Below are positions 32,014-41,543 of a stretch of DNA of 64,000 nucleotides, one piece after another (positions within the stretch are counted from its first letter, which is position 1; each line of letters begins with the position of its first letter). The position numbers and the translations under genes are program-made. This stretch comes from an uncultured Magnetospirillum sp. GTDB taxonomy: Bacteria > Pseudomonadota > Alphaproteobacteria > Rhodospirillales > Magnetospirillaceae. The notes below the pieces were generated by a model. It was not told the origin of the DNA. It saw only the letters and a program-made list of their open reading frames with translations, and made no database searches. The stretch lies in the NCBI RefSeq assembly GCF_903853455.1, contig NZ_CAINTR010000213.1, positions 1 through 64,000 on the forward strand, read 5' to 3'.

Positions 32014-32709
32014 TTAGGTTTTTCGCGCTCCGAGATCAGGCAGGAAGCCGCTCATGGTCTTGGGGTCGGGCACTGGCTTGGGCGCGGCGGCCGGCTTGGC
32101 GGGCGGCGGCGTGGGGGCCGCTTCGGTCGAAGGGGAGGCGGTCTCGGTGGCAGGGGTGGTCGCCGCCGGGGCGGCGGCAGCAGGGGCCGTCGGCGTTTCG
32201 CCGTTGCTTCGGGCCGCCAGGGCGGCGGTGGCGGCATCCAGGGCCGATGCGGCGCCGCCTTCCGCCTGGGGGGCAAGCCCCGCCTGCTGCTCCAGCCGCT
32301 TGATGTCGCGCCTCAATCCGCCGATCTTGCCGTCGAGCTTGGTCAGGTTCTCGCGGTCGCTCTCGATCGCCTTGACCCACTCGCTCCGTTCCTTGCGGAT
32401 GATCTGGTCCAGTTCCTCGATGCGCTTGAGCAGCGGCTCGCCCAACTCCTGGAATTTGCGGGCGTTGTCGGTCTCCAGCGCCACCTTGACCTTGTCGATG
32501 TCTTCCAGCAGGTCGCGCTTGATCCAGCGGCTTTTCTTGTCGAGATCCTCGGCCATCTTGGCGAGGCGCTCGTCGATGTCGGTGTTGATCTGGACCTTCA
32601 GCTCGTAGGCGTTCTTGACCAGACTGGCCATGTACATCATCAACCCGCCGCCGACGACGAGAATGATGCCGGCGGCCAAACTGACGATGAGAACGGACGT
32701 CATGCTCAT
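32014..32709 (-). CDS. membrane-anchored coiled-coil protein with Pro/Ala-rich tail
   Basis: 231 residues: one N-terminal membrane segment (VLIVSLAAGIILVVGGGLMM), a long charged helix (about 30-150) predicted as coiled coil, then an Ala/Pro/Thr-rich tail ending PKTMSGFLPDLGARKT. It is topologically like a cytoplasmic or periplasmic tether. Start uncertain (two ATGs, weak ribosome site). It is convergent with the HD-GYP gene, with a 2-bp gap between stops. Family not recognised. Confidence 0.65.
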   Translation of the reverse strand: MSMTSVLIVSLAAGIILVVGGGLMMYMASLVKNAYELKVQINTDIDERLAKMAEDLDKKSRWIKRDLLEDIDKVKVALETDNARKFQELGEPLLKRIEELDQIIRKERSEWVKAIESDRENLTKLDGKIGGLRRDIKRLEQQAGLAPQAEGGAASALDAATAALAARSNGETPTAPAAAAPAATTPATETASPSTEAAPTPPPAKPAAAPKPVPDPKTMSGFLPDLGARKT

Positions 32710-32898
32710 TGAAGAACCGCCGGGCCGAATGCGAGGAGGACGGAAGTCATGGTCCAATGTCGTTCAAAGCCCGATGGGATGCAAGAGCGCTTGGCATGAT
32801 GGAATTGTGTCCGGGCCACTGTGCCGTCACGGGCTTGGATTGCATCCTGCCTGTTGTTGATGGCAAAGTGGTCCGACCAATTGCAGCCGGTTTTTCCC

Positions 32899-34101
32899 AT
32901 GCCCATCTCCGCCGTTTTCCATCGTTCCGCCCGCGCTTCGCTGGCTTTTTCCTGCGCCGGGCATGCCTATGCCCATATCTTCGAGCCGATCTTCTTCATC
33001 GCCGCGCTGGTGTTGCCGGCCGAGATGGGGCTGTCCTACGAGGAGGTGCTGACCCTGATCGTCGCCGGCAAGCTGCTCTACGGCGTGATGGCGCCGCTGG
33101 CCGGCTGGCTGGGCGACCGCTGGAGCACGGTCGGGATGATGGCGGTCTATTTCCTGGGGCTGGGCGCCGCCGCGGTGGGGGTGGGATTCGCCCAGGGACC
33201 GTGGATGCTGGCGGTGGCGCTGGCTCTCATGGGGCTGTTCGGCTCGATCTACCATCCGGTGGGCATCGCCTGGCTGATCCGCAACGCCGAGGACAAGGGC
33301 AAGGCTATCGGTCTCAACGGCGTCTTCGGCGGCATCGGTCCGGCCCTGGCCGGGATCGTGGCCGGCGGCGCCATCGCCCTGTCGGGCTGGCGGGCCGCCT
33401 TCATCCTGCCGGGCGCGGTGGTGATCGCCACCGGCTTGCTGTTCCTGGTCATGCTGGCCAAGGGGGTGGTGGTCGAGACCAAGGCCGACCGCCGGCCCGA
33501 GCCGGTCGCCAGCAAAGGCGACACCGTCCGCGCCGGATTGGTGCTGTCCTTGACCATGCTGTGCGCCGGACTGGTCTACCAGGCGACCCAGCCCGCCTTG
33601 CCCAAGCTGTTCGCCGAGCGGCTGGGCGAGTCCGGGGTCTGGGTGGCGGCGGGCGGGGTGACGGTGGTCTACCTGCTGGCCGGCCTGACCCAGATCCTGT
33701 CCGGCCATCTGGCCGACCGGTTGCCGCCCAAGCGCATCTATATGGTCGCCGCCGCCGCCCAGGTGCCGCTGCTGCTGGGTGTCGCCTATGCGTCGGGACT
33801 GGGGCTGGTGGCCGTCGCCATGCTGGCGGTCAGTTTCAACATGGCGGCGATTCCGGCGGAGAATCTGCTGCTGTCGCGCTACACGCCGGCCAAGTGGCGC
33901 GGCACCGCCTTCGGGCTCAAATTCGTCCTGTCGTTCGGAGTGTCGGGGCTGGGAGTGCCGCTGGTGTCGGTGATGCGCGGCGCGTTCGGCGGCTTCGAGG
34001 CCCTGTTCGTGCTGCTGGCGGTCGCGGCGGCGGTGGTGGCGGTGGCGGCGTCGCAACTGCCGTCGGAACGGGGCGTGGTGGTCGTGGTGCCGGCGGAGTA
34101 G
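32899..34101 (+). CDS. MFS transporter
   Basis: About 400 residues with 12 hydrophobic segments. Major-facilitator loop motifs are visible (GWLGDRWSTVG between TM2 and TM3; SGHLADRLPPKRIY in the second half). Substrate not predictable. Start uncertain: in-frame ATGs at 32821 and 32860 would add a hydrophilic leader; 32899 is chosen as closest to the first membrane region. It is on the opposite strand to the GGDEF/EAL gene. Confidence 0.8.
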   Translation: MPISAVFHRSARASLAFSCAGHAYAHIFEPIFFIAALVLPAEMGLSYEEVLTLIVAGKLLYGVMAPLAGWLGDRWSTVGMMAVYFLGLGAAAVGVGFAQGPWMLAVALALMGLFGSIYHPVGIAWLIRNAEDKGKAIGLNGVFGGIGPALAGIVAGGAIALSGWRAAFILPGAVVIATGLLFLVMLAKGVVVETKADRRPEPVASKGDTVRAGLVLSLTMLCAGLVYQATQPALPKLFAERLGESGVWVAAGGVTVVYLLAGLTQILSGHLADRLPPKRIYMVAAAAQVPLLLGVAYASGLGLVAVAMLAVSFNMAAIPAENLLLSRYTPAKWRGTAFGLKFVLSFGVSGLGVPLVSVMRGAFGGFEALFVLLAVAAAVVAVAASQLPSERGVVVVVPAE

Positions 34102-34111
34102 GGGCCCCGCC

Positions 34112-36691
34112 CTACTCCTGCGCGTCCGGCAGCAGGTTGCGGTCGAACAGGCTGATCAGGTCCTCGCCCGAGACCGGGCGGCTGATCAGGAAGCCCTGGA
34201 CCTCATCGCAGCCCTTGGAGTGGAGGAAGGCGGCCTGGGCCGGAGTCTCGACGCCTTCGGCGATGGCCTTGAGCTTGAGGTTGTGGGCCAGGCTGATGAT
34301 GGTCGAGACGATCTCGGCGCCTTCGTCGGTCACCTTGTCGTCGTCGCCGAAGATGTCGTTGACGAAGGAGCGGTCCACCTTCAGGGCGTCGATGGGCATG
34401 CGCTTGAGATAGCTGAGGCTGGAATAGCCGGTGCCGAAATCGTCGATGGAGATGCGGATGCCCATGGCGCGCAATTCCTTCAGCACCACCACCACCTCGT
34501 CGACCCGCTGCATTAGCACGGTCTCGGTCAGTTCCAGTTCGAGATACTGGGGCGGCAGGCCGGTGTCGCGCAGCGCGCGGGCCACCACCTCGGGCACCTT
34601 GGTCTCGCGGAACTGCAGCGCCGAGACGTTGACGGCGATGCGTACCGGCGGCAGTCCCAGGTCGTGCCAGTGCTTGCACTGGGTGCAGGCCTCGCGCAGC
34701 ACCCATTCGCCGATCTCGGAGATGACGCCCATATCCTCGGCCAACGGAATGAAGTCGACCGGCGACACCAGCCCCATCTCGGGGTGGTGCCAGCGCACCA
34801 GCGCCTCGACGCCGGACATGCGGCCGGTGGTCATGTCCACCTTGACCTGGTAGACCAGCTTGAACTCGCCGCGGGTGACCGCGTGGCGCAGGCTGGATTC
34901 CATGGTCAGGCGCTCGAACGAGCGGGCGTTCATGGCGGCGGTGTAAAGCTGGTAGCTGTTGCGGCCCAGATCCTTGGCCCGATACATGGCGGTGTCGGCG
35001 TTCTTGATCAGGGCTTCCACCGTCTGGCCGTCGTCGGGGTAGACGGCGATGCCGATGGAGGTGGTGACGTAAAGCTCGTGCTCGTCGATGATGAAGGGCT
35101 GCTTGACGTAGGAGATCAGGCGCTCGGCCAGCTTGGCGGCATCCTCGATATGCTCGATCTCGGGCAGCAGGATGGTGAATTCGTCGCCGCCCAGGCGCGC
35201 CACCGTGTCGCCTTCGCGGATGCAGTGGCCCAGCCGGGCGGCGGTCTCGATCAGCACCTGGTCGCCGATGCCGTGGCCCAGCGAATCGTTGATGCGTTTG
35301 AACAGGTCGAGGTCGAGGAACATGATCGCCATCAGGTGGCCGTGGCGATGGGCGTTGGCGATGGCGATCTGGAGACGGTCGGTGAACAGCCGCCGGTTGG
35401 GCAGGGCGGTCAGGACGTCGAAATAGGCCAGGTTCTTGATCCGCTCCTCGGTCTTCTTGCGCTCGGTGATGTCGCTGAAGATGGCGGCGTACTGGGAGAT
35501 GGCGCCGTCCTCGTCGCGGATGACGTTGATGGTCAGCCATTCGGGGAAGATCTCGCCGTTCTTGCGGCGGTTCCAGATCTCGCCCTGCCAGTAATCCTGC
35601 CGGCCCAGCGTCTCGTACATGTGCTGGTAGAACCCGGCGTCATGGTGGCCGGATTTCAGGATGCTGGGGTTCTTGCCGATGATCTCTTCCGGCGGATAGC
35701 CGGTCATGTGGGTGAAGGCGGGGTTGACGAACTCGATCTGGCTGGCGGCATCGACGATCATGATGCCGTCCAGCGACGCCTCGATCACCTTGCGCGCCAG
35801 GCTGAGATCCTTGCGCGACCGCAGCAGGGCCTCGTCGCGCTCGCGCAGCGCCTCGTCCAGGCGGTGGACGTATTCGTACTGCAAGGTCGCCAGGATGTCG
35901 GAAAACGACAGCAGCCCCACCAGCATGTCGGCCTTGTCGGTGACGGCGATGTGGCGGATGCCCTTCTCTTCCAGAAGGTTGCGCGCTCCCAGCAGGCTGT
36001 CGTCCTCGCGGACCGAGACCAGCGGACGGCTGGCCAGTTCGCCCACCGTGGCGGGGATCGCCCTGCCCGAGGCGATCAGGTGGATGACGTCGCGTTCGGT
36101 GATGATGCCGGGGCCGGCGTTCTCGTCGCCCAGCACCACGGCGGCGTCGGCGCGGGCGGCGTGAAGTTGCGCCACCGCGTCGCTCAGGGTGGCGTGGGCG
36201 GCGATGACGACCATGGGCCGGGTGATGGCCGAGCGCACATGACGCAGCACCAGGAAGTGCTCGACGCCGTGGCGCAGGATGACGTCGCTCTGGCTGACGA
36301 TGCCGGTGGCCTCGCCGGAATCGTCGACCACGACGAAATGGCGCACCCCTTCCAGCTTGAACCGCATGCCGGCGTCGCCGATGGTGGTGCTGCGGTGGAT
36401 GGTCTTGATGGGAAAGCTCATCACCGACGCGATCGGCCGGCTGAAGGATTTGGGATCGGTGAGGTCCACCGCCAGCGCGTCCCGTTCGGTCCAGATGCCG
36501 ATGGGCTTGCCGCCATCAATGATCACGATGGAACTGCACCGGCTTTCGGCCATGCTGCGGGCGGCGTCGAGGATCGAAGTGTCGGGTGGGCAGCTCAGCA
36601 GCGCCTTCTGGACGATACGATCGATGACTTGATCTGGGGGCAATGGACGTTCCACCTTGATGACTTCCGTGCCGCGGTTTTTGGTCTTCAT
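34112..36691 (-). CDS. CBS-PAS-GGDEF-EAL cyclic di-GMP enzyme
   Basis: 859 residues. Four CBS motifs (about 25-270) form two nucleotide-sensing Bateman modules. A PAS domain (about 300-415: ASLDGIMIVDAASQIEFVNP) precedes GGDEF (about 425-590, with intact GGDEF in VARLGGDEFTILLP) and EAL (about 605-850, with intact GVEALVRWHHPE and DDFGTGYSSLSYL). Both cyclase and phosphodiesterase sites look complete, so activity could be switched by nucleotide or PAS ligand. The N-terminal position of paired CBS domains is unusual. The gene has AGGAG 13 nt upstream of ATG. Confidence 0.93.
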   Translation of the reverse strand: MKTKNRGTEVIKVERPLPPDQVIDRIVQKALLSCPPDTSILDAARSMAESRCSSIVIIDGGKPIGIWTERDALAVDLTDPKSFSRPIASVMSFPIKTIHRSTTIGDAGMRFKLEGVRHFVVVDDSGEATGIVSQSDVILRHGVEHFLVLRHVRSAITRPMVVIAAHATLSDAVAQLHAARADAAVVLGDENAGPGIITERDVIHLIASGRAIPATVGELASRPLVSVREDDSLLGARNLLEEKGIRHIAVTDKADMLVGLLSFSDILATLQYEYVHRLDEALRERDEALLRSRKDLSLARKVIEASLDGIMIVDAASQIEFVNPAFTHMTGYPPEEIIGKNPSILKSGHHDAGFYQHMYETLGRQDYWQGEIWNRRKNGEIFPEWLTINVIRDEDGAISQYAAIFSDITERKKTEERIKNLAYFDVLTALPNRRLFTDRLQIAIANAHRHGHLMAIMFLDLDLFKRINDSLGHGIGDQVLIETAARLGHCIREGDTVARLGGDEFTILLPEIEHIEDAAKLAERLISYVKQPFIIDEHELYVTTSIGIAVYPDDGQTVEALIKNADTAMYRAKDLGRNSYQLYTAAMNARSFERLTMESSLRHAVTRGEFKLVYQVKVDMTTGRMSGVEALVRWHHPEMGLVSPVDFIPLAEDMGVISEIGEWVLREACTQCKHWHDLGLPPVRIAVNVSALQFRETKVPEVVARALRDTGLPPQYLELELTETVLMQRVDEVVVVLKELRAMGIRISIDDFGTGYSSLSYLKRMPIDALKVDRSFVNDIFGDDDKVTDEGAEIVSTIISLAHNLKLKAIAEGVETPAQAAFLHSKGCDEVQGFLISRPVSGEDLISLFDRNLLPDAQE

Positions 36692-36890
36692 CGAGCGGCC
36701 AAATCTCCTGAATTGTATTCCCGCCAGTCTTGCTTAACTCCCGCTTGGACGCAACAAGCCAAAGGGGGGGATCCCCTCGCATATAGCACTTCGGTCAGGG
36801 GCTAAAACGATGGTGATACGGAGCGCGGTCGATTAGACTGCCTTTCGGGTGTTCGGGGGGAGGTTTACTCAGGAAAGAGAGTCTGGGCAA

Positions 36891-37685
36891 ATGGCTGATT
36901 CCGGGAACGGGCACCACGGCAAGGGGGTCCAAGAGGTCGTCGAACAGCTCCGGCAGGAGTTCGTGGCCGAACTGACCGAGACCCTGCAATCCCTCGACGT
37001 GGCGTTCGACGCGGCGCGCAATGGTCACAAGAATCTGCGGCAGGTGGTCAACGACTGCCGCCGTGCTGCCGTCCTGATGCGGGGGCAGGCCTCCAACTTC
37101 GCCATGCATCAGCTCGCCACCGTCGCCCATCGTCTGGACGAATATCTGGCCAATACGCCGGAGGTGGCGCCGCCGCGCATCTGGGAAGACCTTCAGGGCT
37201 ATTTCGACCTGATGACCCGGTTGGCCGAGGGCAATTCCGGCGCCGATTCCGATCCCGCCGGTCTGGTGCGGAGCCTGCCGGTCAAGCTGGGCTTCGATCT
37301 GGGCGACATCGAGATCCGCAATGTGGAAGTCCTGCTGGTGATGCCTCCCGGCGCCCAGACCCGCTTCGTCGAGCGCGAGTTGCAGCAATGCGGCTATCGG
37401 GTCTCCATGGTGGCCGATTCGCTCCAGGCGTTCGGCATGGTGGTTCAGACCAAGCCGGATCTGGTCATCATTTCGGCGGTGATGCCGGCGCTGGAGGGAA
37501 TCGACCTGGCCATGGCGCTGTCGGCCATGCCGTCGACCCGCAACATTCCCCTGGCGGTCATCACCAGCCTGGACAAGGACGACGACGTGCTGCAACTGCT
37601 GCCCAAGCGGGTGCCGATCCTGTTCAAGGGGGCCAGCTTCGCCGACGACCTGTTCAAGGCGCTGGACAATCTGTTCCTGATCTAG
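36891..37685 (+). CDS. degenerate HPt plus degenerate receiver protein
   Basis: 264 residues. Residues 15-125 form a helical bundle like a histidine phosphotransfer domain (VLMRGQASNFAMHQLATVAH), but the position usually held by His is occupied by a hydrophobic residue in my manual alignment. Residues 144-264 have a receiver-like fold (VEVLLVMPPGAQTRFVE, KPDLVIISAVMPALEG, AVITSLDKDDDV). The acidic pair is replaced by Met-Pro and the phospho-Asp by Ser195. It probably acts as a protein-interaction module rather than in phosphorelay. It is divergent from the GGDEF/EAL gene. Confidence 0.65.
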   Translation: MADSGNGHHGKGVQEVVEQLRQEFVAELTETLQSLDVAFDAARNGHKNLRQVVNDCRRAAVLMRGQASNFAMHQLATVAHRLDEYLANTPEVAPPRIWEDLQGYFDLMTRLAEGNSGADSDPAGLVRSLPVKLGFDLGDIEIRNVEVLLVMPPGAQTRFVERELQQCGYRVSMVADSLQAFGMVVQTKPDLVIISAVMPALEGIDLAMALSAMPSTRNIPLAVITSLDKDDDVLQLLPKRVPILFKGASFADDLFKALDNLFLI

Positions 37686-37713
37686 GGCTGTTCCTGATCT
37701 AGGGCCGCGAATG

Positions 37714-38721
37714 TCAGGGGGTGAAGCGTCCCGCGAAGGCGGCCAACTTCTCCTCCGGCACCGCCACGATGTTCAGCTGTGACGGCAGTTGGAACCGCTG
37801 TTCCGGCCGGAACGGCACCAGCGCCAGCTCGGTGGAATCGCCGGGGGCGGCGAGGATGCAGTTGGGGTCGCCGCACACCCAGCCGGGCAGGAAAAAGCGG
37901 TACGAGCGGTCGGCCAGGAAGGCGATGGGGTCCAGGGTCAGGCCGGGCCGGTCGCGGTGCAGCCAGTTCTCGAAAACGATGGTGGGCCGCGCCGTCTCGA
38001 TCACCCGGGTGGCGCCGATCAGCACCTCCAGTTCATGGTCCTCGGCATCGATCTTGATCACGTCGGGCGGCGGCAGGGTCAGGCTGTCCAGCCGTGCCAG
38101 CCGAACCGTGGTGCCGCCGGCCTCGCCCAGGCGGGCCAGACCACTCTGGACGCCATCGGAAAAGGCCATGCCGGCCTCGCCGTCGCGATCGGCCAGGGCG
38201 ATGTCGTGACAGGCGATGGCGCCGTCCAGCCCCGCCTGACCGACCATCTGGCTCAGGTCGCTGAAGGTGGAGGGAAACGGCTCGAAGGCATGGACCTTGC
38301 CCCGGAACGACGGCCGCGAGGCGATCAGCACCGCGTACCAGCCCCAATTGGCGCCGATGTCGTAGAAGACGTCGCCGTCGGCGACCAGACGGTCGAGCAG
38401 GGTCGAGGTCTCGGGCTCGTACAAGGGTAGGTTCTGCGGCTGATAGAAGGCGCCGAACTGGGTGTTGCGGGCGTTGAACCCCACCATCTTCGAGCCGTTG
38501 GCAGTGTCTACCCGGACCCGGCCGGTGCCGCCGGTTCCCAGGGCCAGCAACAGGCGGAACAGCCGCTTGGCCGGCTTGCCGACGAAGCGCTTGGACAGCC
38601 GCCGCCGGGGACGGAACGCCGCCTGATGCAGCCGCGACAACAGGGGAAGATGGTCGAGGGTGAAGGGATTGCGCAGGGTGACCGGGCAGCGGATGGTGTC
38701 CTGGTCGGTGGTGATGGTCAT
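37714..38721 (-). CDS. FkbM-family methyltransferase
   Basis: 335 residues. SAM-binding motif I is VFYDIGANWGWYAVLI (near 125), followed by VHAFEPFPSTFSDL. The family segment DVIKIDAEDHELEVLIGA and FENWLHRDRPGL are present. FkbM proteins O-methylate sugars or secondary metabolites. The N-terminal 80 residues are basic and not part of the fold. ATG at 38721 follows GAGGGATT. It is convergent with the degenerate HPt/receiver gene. Confidence 0.85.
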   Translation of the reverse strand: MTITTDQDTIRCPVTLRNPFTLDHLPLLSRLHQAAFRPRRRLSKRFVGKPAKRLFRLLLALGTGGTGRVRVDTANGSKMVGFNARNTQFGAFYQPQNLPLYEPETSTLLDRLVADGDVFYDIGANWGWYAVLIASRPSFRGKVHAFEPFPSTFSDLSQMVGQAGLDGAIACHDIALADRDGEAGMAFSDGVQSGLARLGEAGGTTVRLARLDSLTLPPPDVIKIDAEDHELEVLIGATRVIETARPTIVFENWLHRDRPGLTLDPIAFLADRSYRFFLPGWVCGDPNCILAAPGDSTELALVPFRPEQRFQLPSQLNIVAVPEEKLAAFAGRFTP

Positions 38722-38765
38722 GCCCGGAATCCCTCGCTGATGGTTGTGAGGGTTTTGCCCCAAAT

Positions 38766-40037
38766 TCAACGGCGAGACAAGGATTGGAGTCTGCCGAGGT
38801 CGAGGCCGTCGAGGTCGATCTCCGGCCGCCGGCCCGACACCAGCGCCGCCACCACCCGGCCCGAGCCGCAGGCCATGGTCCAGCCCAGGGTGCCGTGGCC
38901 GGTGTTCAGCCACAGATTGGCCAGGGGGGTGGCGCCCAGCAGCGGCACGCTGTCGGGGGTGACCGGGCGTAGTCCGGCCCAGGGCTCGGCCTGCGCGAAA
39001 TCGCCGCCATCGGGGAACAGGGCGCGGGTGTGGTCGGCGATCATGGCGATCCGCCGGGGATTGAGGGTGAGGTCATAGCCGGCCATCTCGGCGGTGCCGG
39101 CGGCGCGCAGGCGGTCTCCCAGGCGGGAATAGACCATCTTGTGCTCGTCGTCGGTGATGGAGACGGTGGGGGCGCCGGCATGGCCGGCGACCGGCACGGT
39201 GATGGAGTAGCCCTTGGCCGGCACGATGGGCAGGCGCAGACCCAGCGGCCGCGCCAGCAGCGGGCTGTCGCAGCCGGCGGCCAGAACATAGGCGTCGGCG
39301 GTGACGATGCCGGCGGCGGTGGCCAGTCCGGCGATCCGGTCGCGGTCGCGCACCAGCCCCAGAACCGGCACGTTCCAGCGGAACTCGACGCCGCGTGCCG
39401 CCGCCAGCGCCGCCAGTTGGGTGGTGAATTTGTGGGCGTCGCCGCTTTCGTCGTCGGGGGTGAAGATGCCACCCGCCAGTTGAGGGGCGGCGGCGGCCAG
39501 GGCCGGCTCGATGGCGAGGCAGTCCGCCACGGTCTGGGGCAGGCGCGCCAGACCGTGGCGCCGCATCAGCTCGGCGGCGGCGCAGGCATGGTCGAACTCG
39601 CCGCCGTCGCGGTAGACGTGGAGGATGCCCCTGGTCTGCTGGTCGTAGGCGATGCCGGTTTCGGCCCGCAGTTGCTGCAGACAGAGGCGGGAATACAGCG
39701 CCACCCGCAGGGTGCGCTCGGTGTTGATCGCGGCGCGGGCGGCGGTGCAGTTGACCAGGAAGCGAAGCCCCCAGGCCCACAGCGCCGGATCCCAGCGGCC
39801 CCAGCGGAACAGCAGCGGCGCGTCCTCGCGCCCCAGCCATTTCAGCACCTTGGGAAGCACCGAGGGATTGGCCCAGGGCTCGGCATGGCAGGGCGAGACC
39901 TGACCGCCATTGGCGAAGCTGGTCTCCAGGCCGGCGGCCTCGCGCCGCTCGACCACGACCACCTCGTGGCCTTCCTGGGCGAGATACCAGGCCGAGGCGG
40001 TTCCGACCACTCCGGCGCCGATGACGACGACCTTCAC
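38766..40037 (-). CDS. dadA: D-amino acid dehydrogenase small subunit
   Basis: 423 residues, close to the 432 of the E. coli enzyme. It begins VVVIGAGVVGTASAWYLAQE (FAD-binding) with the DadA signatures TSFANGGQVSPCHAEPWANP, PDDESGDAHKFT and GLRPVTPDSVPLLG, and ends LWLNTGHGTLGWTMACGSG. It oxidises D-amino acids, mainly D-alanine, and passes electrons to the membrane quinone pool. GTG start with GGAGACGGAAG upstream. It is divergent from the NAD(P)HX-repair gene (49-bp spacer), and no alanine racemase is adjacent. Confidence 0.92.
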   Translation of the reverse strand: MKVVVIGAGVVGTASAWYLAQEGHEVVVVERREAAGLETSFANGGQVSPCHAEPWANPSVLPKVLKWLGREDAPLLFRWGRWDPALWAWGLRFLVNCTAARAAINTERTLRVALYSRLCLQQLRAETGIAYDQQTRGILHVYRDGGEFDHACAAAELMRRHGLARLPQTVADCLAIEPALAAAAPQLAGGIFTPDDESGDAHKFTTQLAALAAARGVEFRWNVPVLGLVRDRDRIAGLATAAGIVTADAYVLAAGCDSPLLARPLGLRLPIVPAKGYSITVPVAGHAGAPTVSITDDEHKMVYSRLGDRLRAAGTAEMAGYDLTLNPRRIAMIADHTRALFPDGGDFAQAEPWAGLRPVTPDSVPLLGATPLANLWLNTGHGTLGWTMACGSGRVVAALVSGRRPEIDLDGLDLGRLQSLSRR

Positions 40038-40086
40038 CTTCCGTCTCCCGTGTTGGGGAGGCACAGATTTAGTGTAGGCTGGGGGC

Positions 40087-41529
40087 ATGGTCAACGAACT
40101 CCTCACCGTCGAGCAGATGTATCGCGCCGATGCCCGGGCCATGGCCGGGGGCGTGGCGGGCGAGCACTTGATGGAGGCGGCCGGCTGGGCGGTGGCCCGG
40201 GCGGTGCGCCAGCGCTTCGCCAAGGGGCGCGTCGCGGTTCTGTGCGGTCCCGGCAACAATGGCGGCGACGGCTTCGTGGCGGCGCGGCTGCTGGAACGTG
40301 ACGGCTGGGCGGTGCGGCTGTCGCTGCTGGGTCGGGTCGAGGCGTTGAAGGGCGACGCGGCGCTGATGGCGGCGCGTTGGAGGGGAGGGGTGGAACCGCT
40401 GTCGCTCGACAGCCTGCGGCGGTGCGATCTGGTGATCGATGCCCTGTTCGGCGCCGGACTGGCGCGGCCGCTGGAGGGCCAGGCCAAGGCGGTGGTCGAG
40501 GAGGTCGCCCGTCGCAAACTGCCGGTGATCGCGGTGGACGTGCCCTCGGGGGTGCAAGGCGATAGCGGCGAGGTGCTGGGGCTCGCCCCCCAGTGTGTCG
40601 CCACGGTGACCTTTTTCCGCAAGAAGCCTGGTCATTGCCTGCTGCCGGGGCGGCTGCTGTGCGGCGAGGTGGTGGTGGCCGATATCGGCATTCCCGTCAC
40701 GGTTCTGGACGACATCCGCCCGACCCTGGCCGAGAACGGTCTCGGCCGCTGGCGCTTGCCGCGCTTGGCGGCGGACGGGCACAAATACGGGCGCGGCCAC
40801 GTCCTGGTGGCGGGGGGGGGGGCCATGACCGGTGCGGCGCGGCTGGCGGCCCGCGCCGCGCGGCGGATCGGCGCCGGGCTGGTGACCATCGCGGCCCCGG
40901 CCGAGGCGCTGGACCTCTACCGGGCTGGCGATCCGGGAAACATCGTGGTGGAGGCGGAGCCGTTCGAGACGGTGCTGGCCGATCCAAGACGCAACGTGGT
41001 GGTGCTGGGGCCGGGCGGCGGCGTGGGCGAGGCGCTGGCGGCTCGTGTGCTGGCTTCACTGGGTTCGGGGCGGGCCTGCGTGCTGGACGCCGACGCCTTG
41101 GGCAGTTTCGGCGGCCAAGCGGAGCGGCTGTTCGCCAAGCTGTCCGACAATGTCGTTCTCACTCCCCATGACGGCGAGTTTCAGCGGCTGTTCGGAACCG
41201 TGGCCGGCAGCCGGCTCGACCGGGCGTTGGAGGGCGCGCGGCGGTCCGGCGCGGTGGTGTTGCTGAAGGGACCCGACACGGTGGTGGCCCATCCCGACGG
41301 GCGGGCGACCATCACCACCGACGCCCCGCCCGATCTGGCCACGGCGGGGGCGGGCGACGTTCTGGCCGGAATGATCGCCGGCCTGCTGGCCCAGGGCATG
41401 ACCGCCTTCGACGCCGCCAGCGCCGCCGCCTGGCTGCATGGTCAAGCGGCCAAGGCGGTGGGGCGTGGCCTGATCGCCGAGGACCTCGCCGAGGCCCTGC
41501 CGGCGGTGCGAAACGCCCTTTCTTCCTAA
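40087..41529 (+). CDS. nnr: bifunctional NAD(P)HX epimerase/dehydratase
   Basis: 480 residues; repairs hydrated NAD(P)H. The N-terminal YjeF_N epimerase domain (1-210) has CGPGNNGGDGFVAARLL. The C-terminal ADP/ATP-dependent dehydratase domain (225-480) has GHVLVAGGGAMTGAA, ANVVLTPHDGEF-like LTPHDGEFQRLF and the catalytic TAGAGDVLAGMIAGLL. Length is that of the usual fused enzyme. The GTC-rich second codons and ATG at 40087 are taken as the start; no strong SD is visible. Confidence 0.93.
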   Translation: MVNELLTVEQMYRADARAMAGGVAGEHLMEAAGWAVARAVRQRFAKGRVAVLCGPGNNGGDGFVAARLLERDGWAVRLSLLGRVEALKGDAALMAARWRGGVEPLSLDSLRRCDLVIDALFGAGLARPLEGQAKAVVEEVARRKLPVIAVDVPSGVQGDSGEVLGLAPQCVATVTFFRKKPGHCLLPGRLLCGEVVVADIGIPVTVLDDIRPTLAENGLGRWRLPRLAADGHKYGRGHVLVAGGGAMTGAARLAARAARRIGAGLVTIAAPAEALDLYRAGDPGNIVVEAEPFETVLADPRRNVVVLGPGGGVGEALAARVLASLGSGRACVLDADALGSFGGQAERLFAKLSDNVVLTPHDGEFQRLFGTVAGSRLDRALEGARRSGAVVLLKGPDTVVAHPDGRATITTDAPPDLATAGAGDVLAGMIAGLLAQGMTAFDAASAAAWLHGQAAKAVGRGLIAEDLAEALPAVRNALSS

Positions 41530-41543
41530 GAGTCGGGGCGGTA

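Noticed and set aside
34664-36805. 713-codon plus-strand frame
   Set aside because: Shadow of the GGDEF/EAL gene on the opposite strand.
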